DNA of 64,000 bases, from NCBI GenBank assembly GCA_036245805.1, contig BTRK01000006.1, forward strand, positions 15,532,365-15,596,364, read 5' to 3'. Below are positions 1 through 12,430 of this stretch, piece after piece. The stretch is from Pristionchus mayeri. Lineage: Eukaryota; Nematoda; Chromadorea; Rhabditida; Neodiplogasteridae. Position 1 is the stretch's first letter. Each line of letters opens with the position of its first letter. The notes below the pieces were generated by a model. The model did not search any database, was not told where the DNA came from, and worked only from the letters and a program-made list of their open reading frames with translations. Position numbers and translations under genes: made by a program.

Positions 1-1138
1 TGAGTAGTATGCCCTCGTTTACTTCCTTTTTTTCTGGACTCAGTTTGGCTTCTACTGATTATTCTGGGGACACGGCAGAAAAGAATGCAGTTAAGCCCCA
101 CAAGAATCCTCAAAAACGGCGCTTCCAGCATAAATGGCTTGGACTTGTTGGATTTCTCCTCCAAGAAGGCCGATTTCCAAGTTAGCAGAATGCGAAAATG
201 CTGTCCAGACTCTCAGAAAAAAATTTTTTTTTCTCTTCGTTCGTCTACCCTGAATCTCTGGCGGTCTGGTTTTCGATGAACACACCCAAAACCATACGTG
301 GGCAGACGTTGCTGTTGAGTTTCAAACTCCGGGAGGGTCCCCACTAGTTCGGCCACAAAACCGGCAGTGTTTACGGAGACTGATACCCTTAAACTCGACG
401 AACTATGATGAGCAAACTCCGAAAACCGGGACGGTTTAGCTGCTAGCAGCGATGGTGCCCAGGTTAGCCCAGAACTGCTTGAATTAGCTGAAGCCTATCT
501 TACACACGAGGGTGATTGAACCCAGCGCCAGTGAGCCCGTTGAACCCCGCTGCACAAAAAATGCGTTAACAACTGCCGAATTGCACATCCACGTCACAAA
601 GACCAAAATTAGTTGGTGTAGAGCGAAATGCGTGTCTGACTGAGGAGTACAAAGGGTCAGTTAGCGCTCTAGCGATTAATGAGCATCAAGAAATTTCATG
701 CGTATTTTCACGTAAATGGGGGTGGCAGTTATTTATTGTATGAAGCGAATTGTACCTTGTGTTTTGTGTATTGTTCCCATTGTGGAGTTAATTGTACGAA
801 CATCGTATGAGATTAATAATCAAGAACCGATCTTAGACCAAATCCATTGGAATGAGCGATCTCCAGAGTGCGTTTAGTGGCTTGCTAATGTAGTTCGAAA
901 GATTATTAACTTACGATCATAGATTTGAATTGTCGCGCAAAACACCTGGAGATCAAGAGTTTCAGAGTTCGGACAAATACATTACAAAGTGGGATAATTG
1001 CTTTTGAAGTTGGCAAGCAACAGTAATCGGAGATCATACTCGCAATGCTTAGAGTGAAGGATTGTGGCGATCAGTGGCTTAATTTTAAACGAGGGCTAAT
1101 TAACAAAATAACTTAATTAACTAATCTGTTAATTACAG
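1..1138. other. Unassigned sequence upstream of first recognised MCMBP exon
   Basis: I see no exon that can be joined with confidence to the gene that starts at 1139. The missing N-terminus of the MCM-binding protein should lie here or left of the window. Short open stretches exist, for example around 405-515 and 85-280 on the + strand, but they contain stops and lack clear splice sites. They could be a decayed mobile element or chance frames. Confidence 0.4.
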
Positions 1139-4100
1139 GTCAGCAAGGGCGACTCGAAGCGCGTCGTCAGCGGCGTGCTCAGGGATTCCTTCGGCGATGA
1201 GGTGGCGTATTGTTTCCATTAATATTCCCGGTTCAAATAGGTTTCACCCGGCCTTGTCGTGCAAAATCAGTCTGCCGGCGTGAAAAGTATAGTAGGCTAG
1301 CATTTTACGCGTGTTACAATTACACTTCCGAAATGCTTCTCTAACATTTTAAGGATGGGCTTGACTTATGAATATTTCCAAACCTTGTTTCTCAATTTCT
1401 AACTGAGCGAATGTCGATTGCCATTTCCTTGTCGTTGGCACAAAGTTTTCGTGCGCGTATTCCGTGTAGTATGCGTTACACTGGCTGTAGGTGGATAGGT
1501 TCATAGATCTCGACCGATTTACTGCTCTCGCTCCTCTCACCAACTGTGCACAGTAGCCGGAAATTGGCGGATTTACTCGCACTGAAGGGATTTGTGAGGG
1601 AATATTTAGCGGGCGCGCGTGGGTGGGAATTAATCAACTTTTGAAGAGGCGAAAACGGGAAGTGGCAATCCGATTGTCGATTTCATCATTGGGAGTCACC
1701 ATAGGGCGAATAGGAATTTACTGGTTGTTGTGGGCCTCGAACTATGGAGGAGAGGGGTCAATGTTTATATTTATCTTCTCGAGGAACTTTGGTAACCATC
1801 GGGAAAAAATCTTAATTCGTCGACTGTTAGGGAAACCTCGAAACACAAATTGAACGGGGTCAGAACAATTCAAATTAAACGAACGCTGGGAGACGTTAGT
1901 AGGTTCTAGGACGTTGGTTTCTATAATTTGGTATTCCGTATTGGCTAATTAAGCTCTCATCGGATGCTAGTTAGCATAATTAATTAATGTGGCAGGAGGT
2001 GTCGAATGTGCTGGAGCACGCGGCTCGCCACTGCTACGTGATGGTGCCGTGCCCGGGCACGACGGACTGGTACCGGCGCCACTTTGACGAGCAGACCACC
2101 GATGGATCCATGGGTACGGTATTGGTTGATTATTGATCCGTGGGTACGGTATTGTTTGAATATGGATCCGTGGGTACGGTATTGGTTGAGCATTGATCCA
2201 TGGGTACGGTATTACATGATTATTGATCCATGTATACGGTTTTGTAAAATCATTGATCCATTGGTACGGTATTGTTCATAGGTTGTCATTCAGACAATGC
2301 ATTGTATTTTCAGTATTCGTTCTTAAAATTGGCTTGCTTTGATGAGCTTCTTTCTACGGGTAGAGTGGAGTTGATAAATTACGGTAGCGCCGCCGCGATT
2401 TGTTGACATTGGGCGCATCTTTAGAGATTGCCCCAAATTAGTCGCGGCAATGCGTCGGTTGCACAAGATTGTAGGGAATCATGCGAGTGAGATGCTGCGT
2501 TGTTTGTGATTTAGAATGCGATTGCATGATTGGATCGAAATTAGGACGCAGCTGTTGAGTGATGGACAGTCGTGACATGATTATGGTTGGTAGAATGAAA
2601 TGCGATAGGCGTTATGAAATGCAGCAGACAAGTGGGGCTTCTCGCACTTTTACAATTAGTGCACTAGAATTTTCATGTTTCAAGCTTTCCTCGTAAGTGA
2701 AGTCCTAGTATTGAAACCATAAAGTTCCTGTCCATATGCTAGGTGGAGTCGAAGCTGGGATGGGCACTGGATGCGGGTTTTCCTGTGTTTTGTGTTTCCG
2801 TTTGGCGAATGGACAGGGGAGGGGGAGATGGGGGATTACAGGGGACAGATGCACCCGAGCAAGAGAGCCAGTCGAGATCAAACGAATAATTTACTTGCGC
2901 CGCAATTGTCATCCATCATCAAGATCGCCACCAAAACGCGCTAATAGGAGACACCATTAGAGATGCGACTAGAGAGAGAGAGAGAGAGGAGACGAGACGG
3001 GAAAAAGGACGACGATTGAAGACGAGGCCAAATGGCGAAGAGATCAACGGACATAGGAGAAGGGGGAATGGTGGTGAAACGACGGAAGCGTGACTAGGCC
3101 AACTTAATGGGCGAGCGATGCGTAACCGGCGAGATAACCGATTGGCCTTTGAAATGGGAGTGCGCCAGCACCCGGCTGTTTTGTGTTGCAAGATTTACAT
3201 GTTTGGACAAATCGAGTGATCAAAAGTGCTGATCTCTGTTGCATTGTCGTTGGTGTTCTGCGTGTCTTGGATTTGCCCCATCGTCTGACAGTATGACGCT
3301 ACCGTAGTCTTTCCCTCTCTAGGTGCGCCCGTACTCGGTCGAGTAATACTAGGGGGGGAAGATGGGGGGGGGGGGGGAGTGGCGAATACAGGATAGTGAT
3401 GATATCAGGGGAGTGGCGGTGGTGACCGAGTTTGGGGAGTGGATGGGCGAGGTTATTTGTATACAGCATTGCACTCTGAGTCGACGTTCAGACGCGGCAG
3501 AGACGCTAGTCAACGCTGTTTTGAGGGGTGGAAAATCGTAGCGTGCTCTCCTCGTTTCAACGCTCTCTCGTCCTGTCTGAACTGCGAGAGAACACTCGAA
3601 ATGAGGAGGGCGCATGCCGTGGCAACCCCAGTGGGACACTGCCTAAATAAAAGGAACATTTTGTTTTCGCCCAAGTGACAAAATATCGAAGGACATGTGG
3701 CAAATTGTTTTGGGCGATAGTGGAATCAAGAGTGCGACGGAGGACGTAGTTCAAAAATTGCAGATCTGAAGCGACAGAAGCTCGAATCGACGGCATCGAG
3801 CAACATCCTGGAGCGATTCGTGGCCAAGGTAGATTATTGATTTGTTATTCTTAGAAATGACTGGATTGAATTGTGTTGGGGCTGTCCAAACAAGGCCGAA
3901 TTACGATTCGATGTGCATTCTCCCTTTCCTGATTTAGCAATATGCGAAGTAGCCGTTCCACCACCCCCCCCCCCTAGTTGTCCTAGTTGGACCCAAACAA
4001 TGAATGTTCGGTTTCTCATGTGAACGCAGTGGAACCTGCTCCACTTTCCGGTGCTAATTTTATCGCTTTGTTAGCGAGGAATGTCGCTTTGTTTCGATGC

Positions 4101-7100
4101 TCACTGCGTGCGACACCTCTTGTATTCGTGCGAGATGTAGATGTTTGAATCCCGAGTTCGCTCTAGAGATACGATAAGCCAAAATATCAGGCGCATGTTG
4201 AATGTAGTGCATGGCAAGGGAAAGTTTTAACCTTTTTGTTTTTCGTAACTCAGCTGGCTGTAGTTTCGATTTTAAAATTGGGGATCTCGACTGGAAATTA
4301 TGTTTGAACTTTGTTGACTTGTTGTGTTCCAAGACCCTCTCTTTTCGGATAGTGCCCATAATACTTCTTCCATTTGTTGGGTACAAATTTCCGTGAACCC
4401 TGCCGGTTTTGTGGCTGAACCTTCATGAAATTCAGCAGCAATCGCTTTTCACGTATGATCTGGGTACTGTTGCTACTAGGTCCCGTGGGATTAGGTGCTA
4501 TAGCTTGATCGGATTCCAAGAGGGATAACGATGGTGAGAAAAAAGCGTGATTAGTCACGTAACACTGTTTGAGCTTTGCGTGGGGGGATTCTCTCGCGGA
4601 GCAAGATCAGCACACATAACAGTGCTCACCGTGGAGTAATTGTCATCGGAATCCCCTCGATTTCCCTGCTCTCTACCTCGCCAGACAAAGCAAGTGGAAG
4701 AGCATGTGGGCGAGAGAAGCGCGCGTGTATTTGTCCGAGAATCCGATCAGAGAGCTCGTTTGTGTTGAGTGCGTCGAGGGTTTGGACTGTCGTAGGCGGA
4801 CAAGGGGGGTTTACCAAAAATCCCCAGTGTATAGTTCCAGTAACTTGTCCTCTTGGATGGGGAAACGGGGACCTGAGCTGGAGATTGTGGACAGCAGTGA
4901 TATTTAGGCTTCAGCAAGTCTCGATAAGCCTTCGCGAGTAAATGAAACCAATTTGGTCTTGGATCTCGACATTTAACGTTTCATTATTCGTGATATAGTT
5001 CGCGTGCACTTGTCCTTCTTTGCGCTCTCTAGCATCCCCCGAAAGGCATGAAATCCTCTCATTGGATTAGCTGAGATTGGCAGATTAGTTTTCTTCACAC
5101 TTGATTAAATGTGAAATGCGATCTCTCCCGGCAATTTTGAGTGCAAAGGATGTAGTACGCTAGCGTGAACCGCGGCTACGGTGGCTTCAAGAGACTAACA
5201 TTTTTCGCCCGTGCAAGATACGGTAGTCCTGCGCGATCGGCGAAACAAAAAAGATACAGAAAAATGCACGACAAACTGCACGAGTGTTTTGACGGATACT
5301 GTATACTTTTTCGCGCAATGGTGGCGATAGAGGCGCCATAACATGGGTGTGACAATGAAATGTGAACAATTTGAGACTAGAAAAATGATGATTTGAGGAA
5401 TTCTGTGTTCATTTTTATTCCGAGGTCAGCGAACTGCTGACGAGTTAGTTTCGATCATCCAAAGTGTCCAAAGGTTCAGTCATTGAACTAACAGTGAGGG
5501 GTTTTTAGTCTCATCCATAATATGAAAACCTATCGTGAGTCATAAAACGACGTAACCTACGAAGTATCACATTAGGAAAATTATCCGAACGTATACGAGC
5601 CTGTAACAAGGAATTATGTAAAATAGTGGTAATTGTGGTGCGCGCCAGCACGGTATTCATAGGTGGCCTGGAAATTGAAGTTTTCGGTACTAACGCGCTC
5701 GTTTCCGGATGTATCCTTCGCGGTGTAGTTATTTGGTTTAGTGCGCGAATCAAAATTTTCAAATGGCTACGCCCTGACACTGGTTTGGAGCGATCAAATG
5801 CGAGAAAAAAGAAAGAAAAACACTCGAGAATAGACAGTCGAGAGCTCAACACATGTAAGAAAATAGAGAAAAAGAACCAACTGGACGAACTTTGGGGGTG
5901 AACTGATAGATAAACCGGGGGAGGGAAAAAGAGCAGTGAATCTCGCGTGCTCTCCATTAAAGGCTGCGTCTACTTTGATGAGACGAGCGAGACGATGAGG
6001 GATGTACCTAATGCTATGAACCCTCACTTTTACAAAAAGCTAATCTGCTGTTTCACATTCTGCTTACATCAGTCAACATGAAACGGTTGTGTTTCCCGTA
6101 AATTGTTGGGATGGAAAGTTATGGGGATTATCAGAACAGTTGTTGTGCCGGCTCTCTCGAGGAAAACGACGTGGTTGACATATCTCGTTACCGGGGGTGG
6201 ATGGAGGTGATATAATTAGAACACATGATAAAAACAACGTGATGATGATGATGAAACGGAGTGCAGAGGGGCACGTTTCTCTCCCAATCTGCAGAAGTGC
6301 GTGTTCTAAGTCATGCGACGATAACAAAATCCTTGCAACCTAATGTTTTCGATGAGTTTTGCAATGCGATCCCGGTACAGCAGTACCCGGTCGCTAGGCT
6401 ATGTAGTGTAGTCTGGAGAAATTAATTCATGCCGTTCGATCGTGTTTTGCGTATCTTTCGATCCGTGAAGTTTTGTTTTTGAAGTATATGATCGCCGATT
6501 CTCAAGGGTATACAGTAATCCGATTTTCGGCAATGATGATACATCGTACGAAAAAGGGAGGAGGTGGTCCAATTGTTCAGGAAGTTGCATGATAAAGGAC
6601 GATCGAACCGCACCGTATTTTGTGCTTTCTTCTATCCGTGATGTTTTGTTGTCAAAGTATGCGAACATTCTACTTTCAAGGGGATACAGTACTATGATTC
6701 TCATCAGTGGCGATAGAGCGTGGAGAAATGGGAGGTAGTGATCCGTTAGTCGAGGAAGTTGTTGCACGATAAAGGGTGATCGCATGGTGTTTTTGATTGG
6801 CAATCACTGAGAATGCACCAGGAAGTTTTTCCTGACCGAATTCGCGGGATTTCTTATCAAATGAAATAAGAAGTTCCAGAGAACAGCATGTGATTCTGGG
6901 AAGCACCGGATTAATTATTGGTTTCGGACCTTGCGATTTATTAGAGGCTAATCCGATTCGAGGTCTGCTTGTGCGCCTGGTAGATCTGTGGGGGGGGGGG
7001 GGAATAAGGAACATAAAGTGTATGCAAAATTCGAAATTGAGAAAAACAGGGTGAATTTCAGTTCAAAGTATGCGTAAGTTGCCAAATAATGATGTTTTCG

Positions 7101-10100
7101 TAATTGTGTTGTTTTCCAGTTCGTGGATGACGCAGCGGAGGAGCTGCGAGTCAACGGGGTCTTCGACGTGTACGGCGTCCTCTCCGGGCACGCCTTCGTC
7201 GAGAATCCGGAGATGGAGGGAGAGAACGAGGAGTGAGCATTCTGAATTTGTGCCTGAAACAAAAATAATTAGGGAATTAGTAGAAAATAATTTCACTGGC
7301 TAATTTGGGGTTTCTGCGAGTATGCATAGGATAGAGAAATTCCAGTCTTCAGTAACAAAGATGCGGACGCAAAATTGAAATTTTGATCACGATCTCGGAG
7401 CAACGAGATTGAAGTTTCCGATCGTTATTGTAAAGCAACGCAACAGAGATTAGCAATCACATGAATTTGAACATGCGAAAAAAGAACAGAATAATTTTGG
7501 ATGCGATCGGCAATAAATTGTATTTTCCAGTTCCTCCTCGCCTACGAATATCGCCGGTGTGCCCAATCTGCACGTCGTCCACTACGAGAAGGTGGATGGA
7601 GTGCCCGAAGGTACGGTAATTAGTTTACGATAAGTGGAGGTTACGGTACCGCTGAAGCGCGCGAATTCTTGCTGCAACATCCACAAGCAACATTTGCGTT
7701 TCATAGATATTCTTTAAAAAATCTTTTGTGGAAACAATGCTGTATTTTACTCGCTACTTTTTTCCGTCTTCTCTCTTGCCACCACCATGTTGTTTGTTCT
7801 CCACGAACACTTACGTACGATTTGCGCTGTACATACATCGTGAATTACTGCTCTTCTCATGATTTCAATTCTCGGCGCAGCCATCGCGAAGAAATACCTA
7901 ATTTTATTTGCTAACTCTGAAAATATTTCGTGGAGCATTTTGTGAATATTACGTTTAAAAAATCCGATAAAATATTTTTCACGATGATTTACCTACCTGA
8001 AATAGGATGGCTGTATAATTTGCCTCTCTACAATTTCTGAATTTTTTTCTTTTTTTGAAAGCATTGCACATTGGCGCTTCACGGGATGGCTAACCGATAG
8101 TGAGACAGCGAAAGTTGATACGTGCGAGATCTGCATAGCAATCAAAACACAATTATTCGCCGCACATTCTCATCCCCATGGTCAGACGACGTGCTCTCTT
8201 CCCGGCCCGATGCACTGCTTCAATAGTAGCTGTCAAGCTTTCCCAAAACATGATCCTTTGTGCTTCACTGTATGACTATCCGATAGTGGGTCGACGAAAT
8301 TCAATGCGCAGCAGCTATTCGAGGAAATACAAAAATAGAATATTCTAATCATAATCTCATTCCCGTCATCAGACGACGTGCTCTCATCCCTGCCCGATTC
8401 CTCGTCCCTCTCCACTCTCCTTCCCCGTCTCCGCGCCCTTCTCGTGGACTGCGTGGGAGACGAGCTGGCTGCTGACTACCTCGTGATGCATCTCATCAGT
8501 TCCACGTAAGATTTTTTTCGGTATTTTCGTGCCTTTAGCATTGTCTTTGTGTACTTTGAATGCCTATTGGGACCGGCATCATCAAAGACAACAAAGACAA
8601 AGCTAAAGGCGCGGAAATCCTGCATTAAAAATTATAATATTGATAAAAACAACAACAATAATAATCAACATTTAGGTACGCGCGTGCTGACAACGCGACG
8701 ATCTGTGCCCTTCCTCTCAACGTGTGCGGAGTGAGAGAGGCTACTGGCGTGGAAGAGATTGTGAGGATGCTCTCGCCCAAGGTGACCATGGGTGGAGTGT
8801 GAAACACAAGTGCTATTGGTTGGAAATGGAAAATCTTGTTTTCTGAATATTGATGAACTGTGGCCCGGTGAAGCGGCGTCTCAGTAGGTAAATAATTAGT
8901 AAAAATTAGTATCTCTGTGTTCAGTACAGAGGTAACATCTAACAAATTCCTTCACTTCCGCGACATGGTTCTTTGCGGTTGCAATATTCGCTTTTGTGGT
9001 CAGATGTTCGATCTGATTTAGTTGGATGGGCATATCGATGATATAACTAAAATACTAAAGGAACGCGATTACAGTATCCCACAACCAACATTTGTATGTT
9101 CCAGGTGAAGTCGCTGCCTCTGACCTCCTCCACCCTCTCCTCCTCTCCCTTCCACTCGGTGAAGTGCTACAAGACGAACAGACTGCAACAGGGAGAGCTA
9201 CAGGTGAGGCGATCATTTGCATTTGATTTGTTGATTTTTAATGTGCTTAATTAAGCTAGTTTTAAGGGTAGAGATTTTGCTTTATTACACCGTTAAATTA
9301 TGTGTCCATCAGTTTCCTCATTTTTTAAAACCTTGAGTGGGAAGTCGCAACATCAATCTGCTGGGAGGGTGGCTGTACTTCTTGGGATGTATTGTTTAGA
9401 AATTTTAAAACAAAAAAATTACAGCTCTCGAACGGCACTCATCTCATTATCGATGAGACGCAGACGCCAAGGGGAAAGGTGGAAGTGAGCGGACACGGTA
9501 CGGTATCAGGGTTGGGTCACGGTAGATGATAATCTGACCACCACAGCTTCGTTACTGTGTGATTACGTGGTATAATGCGATAATTGATCGATAATTTCTG
9601 CAGCCGAGGCAAACCTGGGCACTCTGCACAAGGTGATTTCGGAACAGAAGATCGAATACGAATTCGGGTGAGTTTAAAATATCGGGGTATCAGAAATTAA
9701 AAATGTAGAGGAAGTGTTGATTTCGCGTTTCACTTTGGAATCAAGTTTCTTGAACTTTCTCAATTCTTTGCAGATTCTACCGCTGTCCCTTCGAGGTGGA
9801 TGTGCCCGTGATGGTGCTGAGCGAGGAGAGGAGCAGATTCGTCGGAGTGGGATTTATTTTTCAAAAAAATGTTGAGATACGAACCTGGCCAATTTTGGCT
9901 TCAATTAGCAAATTCGGATAAAGTGATAGTATTAATCCTCGTTTTTAAATAAAATATGATCTTTCGCCTGCTGGATTAATGCTTTAGAAGGTGCTGATAT
10001 CGCGCAACGCCCTTGCAAGTTGCAACTAAAATAATATTTAGTACTTGTGGAAATTTTACCTAACCTTTTCCAGACTCCCTACCGTATCTGTCTGCCCTCT

Positions 10101-11120
10101 GGATGCCCTGCTCCTTCTGCCTCTCCCCTCCATTCCCTCTCTCCCTCTGAGATTCTCCCCCTTCGTCTCGCTCTCATTCGTGCTAAGACGATGCTAAAGG
10201 ACGTGGAAGTGAGCGGAGAAGTCGCCAAGGTGAGGGAAAGGGGAGGATTATCGATTTATCGATATCAATCGTCTTACTAGATTATTGATTGAAAGGAGCC
10301 AAATATCGAAAACGCGGTTAAGGGGTTAATAAATACTGGTTAGCCACGGACATTCAACCTGCTAGATCCAGGTTACTTGTGTAACATATAAGAAAGGGAG
10401 AATTCTTTATTTCGATGCGCACTCTTCTGGTTCCTGCATTGAACAGTAATCATATTCCCTCAATATCCCCCAATGAATAACCACAACGGAACCAATCAAT
10501 AATCTCCCGTTCCTTCAGTCGATCCAGGACGACTTCGTCCGCATGTGTGCCGATCCTTCCTCGGGAATCGCCAAAGACGCAAAGGCGGACACACTGAGTC
10601 AGTTGCTGATCGTGACGAGGTAAGAGAATGAGGGTATTACGGTATTGGTGTATTGTAGGATTCGGCAGAGGCATCGTAGTATCATCCTTATTGCTCCTTA
10701 TTCCTTATTGCTTTAGTGTAGCCAAAAAAACTTGAAAGTGTTTGTATTTTTGGAAGTAAGTTTCATGTTTCACCTAATGCATATTTGGATTCGGAGCGTG
10801 TTGAGCACTAATAGTAATAACATTGAATGCGCGTAACATATGCACTGTATCTATCGATCGATCAATATTTGCAGACTGGTTACTGTACTTCGTGGTCACT
10901 CCGTGATGAGCCTCGACTCGTGGAAGGTGGCTGTGCTGATGGAGAAGAGAAGAGAGGAGGAGGTGAGGGAGAGTGAGATGCGGTAGGAGGGTAGAAGTAC
11001 TGTAAGAGTGAAGGAAACGGTAGCTACAGTATATCTAAAGTTCCGTAATTTCAGTTGAACGCCCGCTTCCCTCCGGCGCCCATTGCTGCCGACTTTGCCG
11101 CTGAGAACAAGGAGAACTGA
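1139..11120 (+). CDS. mcmbp: MCM-binding protein (MCMBP family), 5' end missing
   Basis: MCMBP binds the MCM2-7 replicative helicase in the nucleus and supports MCM assembly, stability and unloading. I assign fifteen exons whose phases all agree: 1139-1201, 1996-2113, 3764-3828, 7120-7232, 7531-7610, 8373-8505, 8676-8781, 9105-9203, 9425-9497, 9604-9667, 9774-9846, 10074-10229, 10519-10619, 10875-10962, 11055-11120 (stop TGA). They give 465 residues; human MCMBP is about 640, and the N-terminus is not found here. Family-diagnostic blocks in order are CYVMVPCPGTTDWY, FDVYGVLS, VPNLHVVHYEK, GDELAADYLVMHLISSTYAR, GTHLIIDET and LSQLLIVTR. Exons 3 and 4 together align without a gap to the VKVYED...LELYGILS region of the human protein, so no exon seems to be missing between them. 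Weak donors (gtggcg at 1202, gtggga at 9847) are the least certain boundaries. Introns 2 (1.65 kb) and 3 (3.3 kb) are large; the rest are small, as in nematodes. Seen: exons and phases. Inferred: orthology and function. Confidence 0.9.
2105..2280 (+). repeat. 30-bp minisatellite copying the MCMBP exon 2 splice donor
   Basis: There are six units of about 30 bp, starting at 2105, 2135, 2165, 2195, 2225 and 2255. The consensus begins GATCCATGGGTACGGTATTG. The first unit spans the end of MCMBP exon 2 and its GTACGG donor (2114). Five of six units keep the GGTACGG core; unit 5 has ATACGG. The period is a multiple of three, so both strands stay open for about 65 codons, but the MCMBP frame itself hits a stop in unit 1, so I do not call a protein repeat. 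Confidence 0.85.
2281..3763. other. MCMBP intron 2 remainder
   Basis: No gene is recognised. The stretch holds a GA-rich tract near 2970-3000, poly-G runs at about 3352-3378 and GA-rich sequence on both sides. Open frames on either strand here are short and compositionally biased. Confidence 0.5.
3829..7119. other. MCMBP intron 3, 3.3 kb
   Basis: No exon or RNA gene is recognised. It contains a poly-C run near 3962-3975, a poly-G run near 6990-7001 and the diverged duplication at about 6436-6795 listed separately. The flanking exons join in phase 0 and match family members without a gap, which argues against a hidden exon. Confidence 0.5.
6436..6795. repeat. Diverged tandem duplication of about 180 bp
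   Basis: Two direct copies (about 6436-6612 and 6613-6795) share recognisable blocks: ATCCGTGAAGTTTTG versus ATCCGTGATGTTTTG, GGGTATACAGTA versus GGGATACAGTA, and GAAGTTGCATGATAAAGG versus GAAGTTGTTGCACGATAAAG. The - strand stays open through both copies for about 134 codons and the two halves are similar in that frame. I do not recognise the product; it may be part of an old mobile element. Confidence 0.6.
8072..8400 (+). repeat. Partial tandem duplication creating a decoy 3' splice site in MCMBP
   Basis: Diverged copies lie at about 8072-8210 and 8258-8400. Each starts with a GCTTCAC...CCGATAGTG block and ends with a CAGACGACGTGCTCTC block. The second copy carries the real acceptor (AG at 8371-8372) and the start of exon 6; the first carries the same acceptor and first exon bases at about 8181-8210, then diverges. 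Only the downstream copy continues into conserved coding sequence. Confidence 0.75.
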
Positions 11121-12430
11121 AGAAGCGCATCCCCTCCCTTACCTGTCAATCTGATCTCCCCATCGTATTCTCAACTCTGGTGAATTTCCCGTGCATCTCT
11201 AACGATTCCACCCATATCTGATTACTGTAGCATACGTTGACACGTTTTGTGTAATTCCTACAACTGCTATTTTTCATAATTTTTAAGTTGAAATCACATG
11301 TTTTTTTTCACTTCGTCTATTTTTTTTTTGATAAACGGTGAAACAATAATCGTGCTGGTTGGAAATTCAACGTCGTTGCATGGCCGACTCTTCTTTACCT
11401 TATTAAAGTTGCCAGCAGAGGAGGATATCCTGATCCCGAGGTGGAACGCTCGCCGCGTCCATGACAGAGTGTGCACAAGTGAGAGCGCGCTAGATCAGGC
11501 AACTTCGACCTGATAATTTCCGGCCATCCCTTGGGGCTGTATCGTCACAGAGCATGAACTCTTTGAATGGTCCTCAGCTCAATATGAATTGATTATGACA
11601 AAAAAGCAATTCGCAAAATCCTTTGATTGTGAGTGATAAATCAAGAAATAGTGGACGATACTAGTAATAAGAAGCGGAACGAATTATTTTCTTACGGTAA
11701 TTATTGTTGATTCCAGCTGCCAAGTGATTGATTTTTGTGTGATATCGTTCACTTTTAGAGTTTGAAACGCGAGAGTGGTGCATTGAGAGAGTGCATTTGA
11801 GAACTGTGGATGGACGAATTATCTTTTTACTGCTGATCTTGAAACATTGAATTTGACGGAGGGAATGAAGTCTCCATCCCAGATCTAGTATTGCATGTGT
11901 TAAGAGGGGGTAGATGAAGATAGAAAAGTGGTGTCCGCCAGCAATTACACGGCGTTTTACAGGAGGTGCACGAGATTTCAGGTGGTGCTCAAAAAGTCGA
12001 GCATCATTTTTCAAATGAAAAATGGGACACTGTAGGAGGCGCGATACCGTAGTATATCGTCTCTCTAGATCACATGCTCTCTCGTCAGTCAGAGAAAGTG
12101 AGAGAGTACACGATGTGCTTGCGCATCCAAGGAGGGAGGCGCGCACCTAGGGGAGAGGGCGCGCTCTAGTCACCGCGGGATAGAGCAAGGTTGGAGAGGG
12201 AAGCGAGAGCGAGAGGGAGAGGCGCGAGTGAGCGTGGCCCGTCCCCTGTACACCTTTGTTGCACAGAGACCACGCCTTTGAGCCCTCGTGAGGTGGGCGA
12301 GAGATGAGAGAGCGCAGAGAAAGTGAGCAATCTCTCACGAATTTGCAAGCTCTCTCGCATATTGGTCTCGAAGCGAATGGTTTCTGGAAATTTGCCAAAG
12401 AATTCTGTTGATGATTTCCATTGCAGAAAG
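11121..12430. other. Intergenic region between MCMBP and the ARLE-14-like gene
   Basis: This holds the MCMBP 3' UTR and the upstream region of the next gene. A GA/CT-rich stretch with repeated CTCTCTCG-like words runs from about 12050 to 12370. A 161-codon open frame on the - strand (11661-12146) has no recognisable domain and looks like a chance or element-derived frame. Confidence 0.45.

Noticed and set aside
85..515. Possible zinc-finger-associated transposase remnant (KRRFQHKWLGLVGF and QVSPELLELAEAYLTHEG)
   Set aside because: Suggestive wording only; frames are broken and no second landmark of any transposase family follows.
2084..2281. Open frame of a ten-residue repeat (IDPWVRYWLI type) over the donor minisatellite
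   Set aside because: It is out of frame with MCMBP exon 2 and results from a repeat period divisible by three; the opposite strand is equally open.
11661..12146. 161-codon open frame on the minus strand between the two single-copy genes
   Set aside because: No recognisable domain, no splice or promoter context, and low-complexity start; treated as chance.
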